A stretch of 5,771 nucleotides of DNA, from positions 1-5,771 of the forward strand of contig JAFGDC010000063.1 in the NCBI GenBank assembly GCA_016932295.1. The letters are read 5' to 3'. Position 1 is the stretch's first letter, and each line of letters begins with the position of its first letter. The DNA is from a candidate division CSSED10-310 bacterium. Lineage in GTDB: Bacteria; CSSED10-310; JAFGDC01. The notes beneath the pieces were generated by a model, which saw only the letters and a list, made by a program, of their open reading frames with translations, did not search any database and had not been told where the DNA came from. Positions 1 through 4,728 of the stretch are shown in pieces. The position numbers were made by a program, and so were the translations under genes.

Positions 1-1670
1 ATGGCCAGGAGGACGGCAGCATGCCGCAGCACAGCCGTGTGGACGGATTCCTCGAACCGGATCAGAACGAGCAGCTCGACGAGACAGCCGCGCCGCTGCT
101 CTTGGCATGGCGCCTGTGGCGGCAGGAGGGAGTGCTCGATGCCGAGGAACTGGCCGGGTTGTATCCGGAATTTCTGAAACCGGCGGCGGACTTCCTCGTC
201 GCGACGTCTCCCACCCTGAGCCAGGATCGCTGGGAAGAAGAGTGGGGTTGGTCTCCTGCCGCCATGGCAGCCGTAATCGGCGCCTGCACGTGTGCCGCGG
301 AGATCGCGGATGAAGTGGGCGATACCACGGCCGCCGCTGCATACCAAGCCTATGCCGACCAGGTCGAGGTCATGGTGGAATCCCGCACCTTCACCACGTC
401 GGGCGGGCTTGGCGACGGTCGCTATTACGTGCGCGTCGATCAGACCGGTGATCCGGATGACAATGCAACCATCGAGATCAATTCGGGTGGCGGTGTGCAC
501 CGGGAGAAGGACATCATCGCACTGGATTTCCTCGAGCTGGTCAAGCTGGGGATTCGAAGCCCACTGGATGCGCATGTCACCGGCTCTCTGCCCGAGGTGG
601 ATGCGAACCTGCGGATTGAACTGCCCGGAGGTGCGTGCTTCCATCGCTATTCATTCGACGGCTATGGTGAGAAGTCCGACGGCCGTACCTATCTGGCTGA
701 TCCTCCTTTCACTGGTATCGGTCGCGCCTGGCCTGTCCTCACCGGCGAACGGGGTCACTTCGAAGTCGCCGCAGGCGGTGATGCCGGCGCCTTCGCCGCG
801 ACCATGGAATCCTTTGCCACGCCGGGCCGTCTGCTGCCGGAACAGGTATGGGACGAAGACGACCTGCCCGCAATGGGGCTGATCCGCGGCGCGGCGACCA
901 ATGCCGCCTGCCCGCTCAGTTGGAGCGGCGCGGAATACCTGTGCCTCCTGCGCTCCATGCGCGATGGGGTGATCTTCGGCAGGATCGATCCGGCCTTTGC
1001 CCGTTACGCCAACCTGCCACCCATCATCAGCTCCGCTGTCGCATCTCCCGCGCGGGTACCCAACGACGGAACGGGAACCTGCCTGCTGCTGGTGGCGGCC
1101 GACGATCCCGACGGAAGGGTGGTCGAGGTCGCGGTGGGACTCGCCGCCCTGGGCCTTGACGAGCTGCCACTCAACGATGACGGCGTCGCGGGCGATGAGG
1201 AACCAGACGACGGCATCTGGTCCGGACGGCTGACGGTGACCGCCGGAACGGCGGAGGGTGACTACCTCCTGGCATGCACGGCGGTGGATGACGCGGGAGC
1301 CGCCGCCACCGCGGATATCAACCTGCATATCGGACCACCCAACGCACCACCGGTCATCCTGTTCGGCGGTTACATGAATACGAACATCTCCATACCGTAC
1401 GGAGGGGCCTGGCTGATACACGCATACGTGCTGGATCCCAATGGCCAGAACGATATCATGACGGTGGATGTCACGTATGATCGGGTTCCCACCGGCATGG
1501 TGCTGCTGGATGACGGTCACAGCATGGACGGCGCCGCCGGCGATGGCTTCTATGGACTCCGGGTGCCCATCTCCGGACCACTGCCCAACCTGGCGCCGCT
1601 GTTGTTCGAAATCAGGGCGGTGGATGCATCGGGCGCTGAAGCCTGGTGGCCCCACTTGGTAACCGAGTAG
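1..1670 (+). CDS. GH15 glucoamylase-type glycoside hydrolase, C-terminal part with two Ig-like domains (5' end outside window)
   Basis: Hydrolyses terminal glucose from alpha-glucans or related alpha-glucosides in an inverting reaction, as known for family GH15. The frame is open to the left edge (from base 3), and the first in-frame ATG at 21 lies inside a family-typical DGSMPQ stretch, so it is internal, not the start. Numbering from that Met: VDGF and QLDETAAPLLLAW (18-30); DRWEEEWGWSP (69-79), with E72 the likely general acid; GDPDDNATIE (143-152); GYGEKSDG (214-221); WPVLTGERG (237-245); LLPEQVWD (271-278), with E274 the likely general base; LSWSGAEYLCLLRS (299-312). The barrel ends near 328. 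Two Ig-like domains follow, about 331-438 and 441-549, each with an acidic DDG...DG[IF][WY] loop. No C-terminal anchor or sorting signal is visible. The missing N-terminus probably holds the signal peptide and beta-sandwich domain of bacterial members. The exact substrate cannot be told. Confidence 0.9.
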   Translation, partial: GQEDGSMPQHSRVDGFLEPDQNEQLDETAAPLLLAWRLWRQEGVLDAEELAGLYPEFLKPAADFLVATSPTLSQDRWEEEWGWSPAAMAAVIGACTCAAEIADEVGDTTAAAAYQAYADQVEVMVESRTFTTSGGLGDGRYYVRVDQTGDPDDNATIEINSGGGVHREKDIIALDFLELVKLGIRSPLDAHVTGSLPEVDANLRIELPGGACFHRYSFDGYGEKSDGRTYLADPPFTGIGRAWPVLTGERGHFEVAAGGDAGAFAATMESFATPGRLLPEQVWDEDDLPAMGLIRGAATNAACPLSWSGAEYLCLLRSMRDGVIFGRIDPAFARYANLPPIISSAVASPARVPNDGTGTCLLLVAADDPDGRVVEVAVGLAALGLDELPLNDDGVAGDEEPDDGIWSGRLTVTAGTAEGDYLLACTAVDDAGAAATADINLHIGPPNAPPVILFGGYMNTNISIPYGGAWLIHAYVLDPNGQNDIMTVDVTYDRVPTGMVLLDDGHSMDGAAGDGFYGLRVPISGPLPNLAPLLFEIRAVDASGAEAWWPHLVTE

Positions 1671-1688
1671 ATCTTCGGACGGGCGCGC

Positions 1689-3176
1689 TTACTGAACCAT
1701 CAGCGGTCTTGATGGGCGGTCCGGTCTCGCCGGCGCCATGGTATCCTGTACGGTCGCCGGCGCCGGCACTATCCTGAAATCGGTCATGGATCGACCGAAG
1801 ACGATCAGGTCCGCCGGCGGGTAACCGGGGGGCGTCGCTTCAGGGTCCTGGAAAAGAAACAACCTCACGTCGCGACGTTTTAACAGGTTCGTCACATACG
1901 CCTCGAGCCGCTTCCTGGTCACGGTACGCGTTGGCTGGTCCGCCATGAAATCGGCGGCTAACCGGAAATGGATATGACCGTGATGGGGCACGCGGTCGAT
2001 GGCCGGTCGTACCGCCTCCAGCGCAGCCTTGAAGGGCAGTGAGAAACACTGAACCACGGCGCGATGTCCCTCGAGGATCGGCCGATTGAACGTCAGGAGA
2101 ATCAGCACGGCTGCGATGCCATACATCAACCGTCGCCTCCATTCCGTACGAACGGCGCTGTCTATGATGTACAATCCAGCGGCCAGGAGGAAGGTCATGA
2201 CATAGCCCATGAAGTAGATGTGTTTCGCCCCGATATGGGTGTATTTCTCCATGTCGGTCACGGGTACACGGAACAATAGTGGTATGAGTCCGGAGATGAA
2301 CAGGACCGCCGACAGCCCCAGCAACAGGAGCACGATCCCCAGGTCGAGGCGTCTCCTTACGGAAGGGATGAAAAACGCCGCAATCCCCGAGAGTGCCACC
2401 ACCCATATGACTGGATTCCAGTGTCCGCCCAACAGACCTGAACGCTCAAGGATCGCCAGGAGAAGCCGCCAGGTAGAGGCCACGGTGAGGGCATGCACGC
2501 TTTCAAGCAGATGATGGAAGAGTTGCGGCCAGATCACCATGACCAGCCCCCCGCCGCCTGCCGTGATCAGTCCGGCGAGGATGATGCGGCGATGGTGACG
2601 GGTATTCAGCAGTACAAGCGGCAAACAGAACAGGCTTATCGGGCCGTTTTCCCAACTGAAGAGGGCAACCAGGGCGAGGCCTGCCGCGGCGGCGCCGCGC
2701 GGGAGCGATGGCGTGTCCGGCCGGAGTCTCAGCAGGAGCATTCCAGCCATGAGGCTGCTCACCAGGATGGGTTGGCCGATCTGGGAAATGAAGCCAAGGG
2801 TTATCGCCGCGCAGGGCCAGACAGAGAGGGCCAGCGTGGCGAAAAAAGCGGGAAAGAAGCGACCGGTGAGGCGTCGCAGGAAAAGGTAGGTCAGGAAAAC
2901 AGCCAGGCAATGAACAACGAGATTCAGTAACCGCAGAATGACCGGATCGGGACCGCACAGCCTCACCACCGCATGAATGGAATAGAGGGTGGTGAAACGC
3001 AGCCAGCGCGGCATTCCCTCCAGATAGACCGCCACATCGAAATCCACCGGCAGGCCGAGGTAATACACGGCGATTATGATCTGGGGGAGGCAAAGCGCGG
3101 TGAGTACCAGGCAATTCACCAGTCGTTCCGGAAGTATCCATCCATGGCTGTACAGGCGCCACCGCTCCATCATCAT
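1689..3176 (-). CDS. Polytopic membrane protein, probable GT-C-fold glycosyltransferase
   Basis: A 495-residue membrane protein if translation starts at the triple ATG (3176-3168). A GGAGGAGGT element sits 6 bases before the first ATG; the longer frame to TTG 3224 has no such site. Hydrophobic segments lie at about 19-40, 79-100, 107-125, 128-150, 161-189, 198-216, 254-272, 278-302, 319-338 and 349-364, followed by a soluble tail of about 130 residues. The N-terminus is basic (cytoplasmic side) and the first outside loop carries VDFDVAVYL (D45, D47). An acidic motif in the first extracytoplasmic loop is where GT-C enzymes place their catalytic or metal-binding residue. The RRLTGR loop after segment 2 fits the positive-inside rule. 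By fold these enzymes transfer sugars from polyprenyl-phosphate donors to glycans or proteins. Family membership is inferred from topology, not from a signature motif, and substrate and acceptor are unknown. The gene is convergent with the glucoamylase and appears monocistronic. Confidence 0.7.
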   Translation of the reverse strand: MMMERWRLYSHGWILPERLVNCLVLTALCLPQIIIAVYYLGLPVDFDVAVYLEGMPRWLRFTTLYSIHAVVRLCGPDPVILRLLNLVVHCLAVFLTYLFLRRLTGRFFPAFFATLALSVWPCAAITLGFISQIGQPILVSSLMAGMLLLRLRPDTPSLPRGAAAAGLALVALFSWENGPISLFCLPLVLLNTRHHRRIILAGLITAGGGGLVMVIWPQLFHHLLESVHALTVASTWRLLLAILERSGLLGGHWNPVIWVVALSGIAAFFIPSVRRRLDLGIVLLLLGLSAVLFISGLIPLLFRVPVTDMEKYTHIGAKHIYFMGYVMTFLLAAGLYIIDSAVRTEWRRRLMYGIAAVLILLTFNRPILEGHRAVVQCFSLPFKAALEAVRPAIDRVPHHGHIHFRLAADFMADQPTRTVTRKRLEAYVTNLLKRRDVRLFLFQDPEATPPGYPPADLIVFGRSMTDFRIVPAPATVQDTMAPARPDRPSRPLMVQ

Positions 3177-3182
3177 GGGTTG

Positions 3183-3191
3183 ACCTCCTCC
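3183..3191 (-). promoter_or_regulatory. Strong Shine-Dalgarno site that sets the start of the membrane protein
   Basis: On the minus strand GGAGGAGGT ends 6 bases before the first of three consecutive ATG codons (3176, 3173, 3170). This argues against the upstream TTG (3224) and ATG (3218) starts. Which of the three ATGs is used cannot be decided. Confidence 0.75.
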
Positions 3192-3229
3192 CACCTTGTA
3201 AATATCCCCGGGGCGCATTGTCAAGAGAG

Positions 3230-3241
3230 GCGGCGCGCCGC
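3230..3241. repeat. 12-bp perfect palindrome
   Basis: GCGGCGCGCCGC reads the same on both strands. It lies about 50 bp upstream of the minus-strand gene start, just beyond a TTGACA on that strand (3224-3219), where an operator could sit. In GC-rich DNA such a palindrome can arise by chance. Confidence 0.4.
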
Positions 3242-3243
3242 TC

Positions 3244-3264
3244 CGTCCCGTGCGCTACGGGATG
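3244..3264. repeat. Inverted repeat, 8-bp stem with 5-base loop
   Basis: CGTCCCGT (3244-3251) pairs with ACGGGATG (3257-3264) around the loop GCGCT, with one G-T pair. No T-run follows on either strand, so an intrinsic terminator is unlikely. It is the second of four symmetric elements in this intergenic region. TGCGCT also repeats directly at 3251 and 3263. Confidence 0.45.
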
Positions 3265-3290
3265 CGCTCGGAAGACCGCCGGCTGGGCAC

Positions 3291-3302
3291 GGTTGAGCAA
3301 CC
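3291..3302. repeat. Near-perfect palindrome GGTTG-AG-CAACC
   Basis: Two 5-bp arms flank a 2-base centre. As RNA the loop would be too tight for all pairs, so a DNA-level binding site is the more natural reading if it has any function. Confidence 0.35.
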
Positions 3303-3303
3303 T

Positions 3304-3334
3304 ACGAGTAATCCGGTGGCCCGCCGGCTCTCGT
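3304..3334. repeat. Two-step inverted repeat upstream of the AT-rich island
   Basis: An outer stem ACGAG (3304-3308)/CTCGT (3330-3334) encloses an inner stem CCGGT (3313-3317)/GCCGG (3323-3327) with a GGCCC loop and an uneven internal loop. It ends just before base composition switches from GC-rich to strongly AT-rich. No U-tract follows on the plus strand. Confidence 0.4.
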
Positions 3335-3394
3335 GAATCATGACTGAAAGTTAATTAAAGTGCTACTGAAGCTTAAATTTTATTAAAAAAAGCC

Positions 3395-3454
3395 AAGACA
3401 TATTGAAATATATTTAATATTACACTTGACAAAATGATTCTTGCGATGCACATT
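3395..3454 (+). promoter_or_regulatory. Promoter region of the DUF2089 operon with UP-element-like sequence
   Basis: A perfect -35 hexamer TTGACA lies at 3426-3431; at 17 bp spacing the -10 would be CACATT (3449-3454), only 3 of 6 matches to TATAAT. Directly upstream, AAATATATTTA (3406-3416) matches the distal UP-element consensus AAAWWTWTTTT at 10 of 11 positions and sits at roughly the expected distance from the -35 box. A second arrangement in the same island is AAGACA (3395-3400)-N17-TATTAC (3418-3423), 4 of 6 matches in each box. The area 3341-3460 has 31 G or C in 120 bases, in contrast to its GC-rich surroundings. A strong -35/UP with a poor -10 suggests a regulated promoter; this is inference. 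Confidence 0.5.
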
Positions 3455-3472
3455 GAAAAGTGAGCGTTGAAG

Positions 3473-3477
3473 GGAGG
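3473..3477 (+). promoter_or_regulatory. Shine-Dalgarno site that sets the DUF2089 start
   Basis: GGAGG lies 6 bases before ATG 3484. The longer frame from GTG 3460 would put this site inside the coding region and has no comparable site of its own. Confidence 0.7.
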
Positions 3478-3483
3478 TACTGC

Positions 3484-3834
3484 ATGGATCTTTCGGAGGT
3501 GACCTGTCCGAAGTGCAAGCGGCGGATGGTGCCGGTGGTATGTCTGTGCGAGCGTTGTGACGTGCGTTTGGAGGGACGGTTCGAGACGTCGCCGCTGGCG
3601 CAGTTGCCGCCTCAGGACCAGGCGCTGGTGATTGCGTTCATGCGCAGTCACGGCTCCATCAAGCGGATCCAGGAGTTATTGGGGGTCAGTTATCCGACGG
3701 CGCGGGCGCGGCTTGATCGGATCATTACCCGTCTCAACGAGGTGTTGAGCATGCCGGGGACGACCGAGGAGGTGATCGGGCGCTTGCATCGGGGTGAGAT
3801 CACGGCGCGGGAGGCGTTGGAGTTGTTGCCATGA
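3484..3834 (+). CDS. DUF2089 family protein: zinc ribbon plus helix-turn-helix
   Basis: A 116-residue soluble protein, probably a DNA-binding regulator of its own operon. The N-terminus holds CPKC (C8, C11) and CERC (C22, C25), a likely zinc ribbon with an extra cysteine at C20. The family-typical LPPQDQALVIAFMRSHGSI follows (41-59). An HTH of the sigma-region-4/GerE-like kind spans about 56-81 (IKRIQELLGVSYPTARARL), with SYPTARARLD as the probable recognition helix. The tail, 95-115, is a short helical hairpin with GEITAREALELL. This hairpin resembles the N-terminus of the SHOCT-like protein two genes downstream. DUF2089 members commonly sit next to SHOCT-like or YvlB-like genes, as here. 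The next gene's ATG overlaps this gene's TGA, so the two are translationally coupled. The DNA-binding role is inferred from the fold; the target is unknown. Confidence 0.85.
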   Translation: MDLSEVTCPKCKRRMVPVVCLCERCDVRLEGRFETSPLAQLPPQDQALVIAFMRSHGSIKRIQELLGVSYPTARARLDRIITRLNEVLSMPGTTEEVIGRLHRGEITAREALELLP

Positions 3835-4091
3835 GACCGGCGTGGATTCTGCTTGTCCGCGTGCGGCGCCTGGTGATCCCGCTGCCGTGGTTTCTGGTCT
3901 GGATGCTGCTCGCCCTGGTGACGCCGGTGCTCATGGTTGTTGGTTATGTGGGGGGGCGTCGCGAACCGGAGAACGAGGTGTACCGATTATTGCGGCAAGG
4001 GTATGTGCTGCTCTCGCTGGTGATGTTTCTGCACGGCGCGGACATTGCCGTGAAGAATGACGAAACTGATCTGCGGCTCACGTGGATATGA
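3831..4091 (+). CDS. Small membrane protein of the DUF2089/SHOCT-like operon
   Basis: An 86-residue protein beginning with ATGA overlap on the DUF2089 stop codon. The order is a short basic strand-like N-terminus (LLVRVRRLVIPLP, 7-19), a strong hydrophobic segment (about 18-40), a polar stretch with GGRREPENE (41-49), a weaker hydrophobic segment (about 54-68) and a hydrophilic C-terminal strand pair ADIAVKNDETDLRLTWI (70-86). I do not recognise a named family. Its layout of strand, LP, helix, charged link, helix and terminal beta-hairpin parallels the C-terminal half of the SHOCT-like protein encoded next, but with the first helix turned into a membrane segment. Position and coupling suggest it works with its two neighbours, perhaps as their membrane tether. 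One or two transmembrane passes are possible. Confidence 0.8.
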   Translation: MRPAWILLVRVRRLVIPLPWFLVWMLLALVTPVLMVVGYVGGRREPENEVYRLLRQGYVLLSLVMFLHGADIAVKNDETDLRLTWI

Positions 4092-4127
4092 GCTGCGGTG
4101 GCCTGTGGGTCGGACGGTATATCCACG
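4081..4127 (+). other. Intercistronic inverted repeat spanning the stop codon and ending beside the next ribosome binding site
   Basis: CGTGGATAT (4081-4089) and ATATCCACG (4119-4127) are perfect 9-bp complements separated by 29 bases. The left arm reaches into the stop codon of the small membrane protein; the right arm ends one base before the GGAAGGAGG tract that serves the SHOCT-like gene. A smaller stem GGCC (4100-4103)/GGTC (4108-4111) may form inside. No T-run follows, so this is not a classic terminator. In RNA it could protect or process the message, or tune translation of the downstream gene. Confidence 0.5.
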
Positions 4128-4132
4128 AGGAA

Positions 4133-4137
4133 GGAGG
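4133..4137 (+). promoter_or_regulatory. Shine-Dalgarno site that sets the SHOCT-like protein start
   Basis: GGAGG lies 5 bases before ATG 4143. The longer frame from GTG 4098 would run through the inverted repeat and has no comparable site. Confidence 0.7.
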
Positions 4138-4142
4138 ACGAG

Positions 4143-4568
4143 ATGAGTGAGTCGAGGAAGAAAATTCTGGAGATGGTGGCTGATGGGAGGATTTCGGTGG
4201 AGGAGGCGGCACAGTTGCTTGCCAAGGTAGAGTCAGCGATTGACATGATTCCTCCATCCCCCGACCCGGAGCCGGCGCCGGCGCCGCCGCGCCCGCCGTC
4301 GCGGCCGCCCGCGCCGCGTTTTTTACGGGTCGTCGTGGATGGCGGCAGCGACCGCGTCAATGTCAAGCTACCCATGAGCCTGCTCAAGGCCGGTATCAAG
4401 CTGAGTGCCTTGTTGCCCGATTCAGCGAACGAAGCGGTGGAGGAGCACGGCATCAACCTGTCGAACCTCGCCAGCCTGGACAGTGCCGAATTGATAGAGG
4501 CGCTGGCCGAGTTGGAGGTCACCGTGGATGGTGAGGATGGGGAAAAGGTGCGGATATTCTGTGAGTAG
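4143..4568 (+). CDS. SHOCT-like domain protein (YvlB/LiaX N-terminal type) with C-terminal beta domain
   Basis: A 141-residue soluble protein. Residues 5-28 form a helical hairpin, KKILEMVADGRISVEEAAQLL, the hallmark of the SHOCT-like domain found at the N-terminus of YvlB and LiaX proteins. A proline/alanine/arginine-rich linker follows (36-58, encoded by GC-only repeats). The rest is a small domain: strands FLRVVVDGGSDRVNVKLP (60-77), helix MSLLKAGIKLSALLP (78-92), an acidic middle with a HGINLSNLASLDSAELIEAL stretch, and a last hairpin LEVTVDGEDGEKVRIFCE (124-141). There is no signal peptide or membrane segment. The family is linked in Firmicutes to cell-envelope stress; applying that here is inference. 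It is the last gene of the operon, 51 bases after the previous stop. The hairpin resembles the DUF2089 tail, and the C-terminal domain resembles the small membrane protein. Confidence 0.8.
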   Translation: MSESRKKILEMVADGRISVEEAAQLLAKVESAIDMIPPSPDPEPAPAPPRPPSRPPAPRFLRVVVDGGSDRVNVKLPMSLLKAGIKLSALLPDSANEAVEEHGINLSNLASLDSAELIEALAELEVTVDGEDGEKVRIFCE

Positions 4569-4569
4569 T

Positions 4570-4588
4570 GCGGTATCTTCGGAGCCGC
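4570..4588 (+). terminator. UUCG-capped hairpin after the operon; possible terminator without U-tract
   Basis: GCGGT (4570-4574) pairs with GCCGC (4584-4588) with one G-T pair. After a single bulged A, TC pairs with GA around a TTCG loop, giving the very stable cUUCGg tetraloop. It starts two bases after the TAG stop. The following GTCAATAAT is not a T-run, so intrinsic termination is uncertain; mRNA 3'-end protection is the alternative. Confidence 0.35.
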
Positions 4589-4665
4589 GTCAATAATCCT
4601 GGTGCTTTCTTGCAGGCATCCCTTTTTCGCGGTGGCCCTGCGCGATCGAAATCGTCTCCTGTTTT

Positions 4666-4694
4666 TTGTAATCCATCAGATGATCGAGTATACT
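4666..4694 (+). promoter_or_regulatory. Sigma70-type promoter for the propeller-amidase operon
   Basis: TTGTAA (4666-4671) and TATACT (4689-4694) are separated by exactly 17 bp; the -10 matches TATAAT at 5 of 6 positions and the -35 matches TTGACA at 4 of 6. Transcription would begin near 4701, leaving a leader of about 28 bases that contains the ribosome binding site (4719-4724). This also rules out the earlier ATG at 4696 as the start of translation. Confidence 0.6.
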
Positions 4695-4695
4695 C
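4686..4695. promoter_or_regulatory. 10-bp perfect palindrome over the -10 box, candidate operator
   Basis: GAGTATACTC is self-complementary and contains the whole -10 hexamer. A repressor bound here would block RNA polymerase directly. The short length makes chance a real alternative. Confidence 0.3.
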
Positions 4696-4718
4696 ATGCA
4701 AAATCGGTCAATACTCCT

Positions 4719-4724
4719 GGAGGG
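4719..4724 (+). promoter_or_regulatory. Shine-Dalgarno site that sets the propeller protein start
   Basis: GGAGGG lies 4 bases before ATG 4729. The start so chosen gives a clean signal peptide, whereas the upstream in-frame ATG 4696 falls inside the promoter. Confidence 0.65.
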
Positions 4725-4728
4725 TTCG

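Noticed and set aside
21..23. ATG 21 as the true start of the glucoamylase
   Set aside because: The frame is open to the window edge, and the residues across this codon (DGSMPQ) match the interior of GH15 catalytic domains, so the start must lie upstream.
651..1655. Long minus-strand open frame of 334 codons
   Set aside because: It lies wholly opposite the GH15 gene, whose protein has clear conserved catalytic motifs. The antisense translation shows no domain and arises from high-GC codon usage.
1671..1688. Bidirectional terminator between the convergent genes
   Set aside because: Only a 4-bp CCGA/TCGG stem is visible at the junction, with no T-run on either strand.
1727..1767. Repeated TCGCCGGCGCC (1727-1737 and 1754-1764) and the palindrome GCCGGCGCCGGC (1756-1767)
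   Set aside because: Similar GC-only strings occur in several other coding places (near 782, 4270, 5000 and 5066), where they encode Pro, Ala and Gly. They look like codon bias, not a dispersed element.
2493..2930. Plus-strand open frame of 145 codons
   Set aside because: The product is Gln/Glu/Arg-rich with no hydrophobic core and is antisense to the membrane-protein gene, as expected for a shadow of hydrophobic codons.
3196..3224. TTGACA on the minus strand (3224-3219) as a promoter for the membrane-protein gene
   Set aside because: The -35 is perfect, but the best -10 at 16 bp is TTTACA with only 3 matches, and transcription would start almost on the ribosome binding site. It is possible but not supported enough to list as a feature.
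2503..3300. Minus-strand open frame of 265 codons overlapping the membrane-protein gene in another frame
   Set aside because: The other frame gives a coherent series of hydrophobic membrane segments with a strong ribosome binding site. This frame gives low-complexity Pro/Arg/His-rich sequence.
3371..3393. GCTT...AAGC with A/T runs as a terminator on either strand
   Set aside because: The stem is only four pairs with a long AT loop. The region is better explained as AT-rich promoter DNA.
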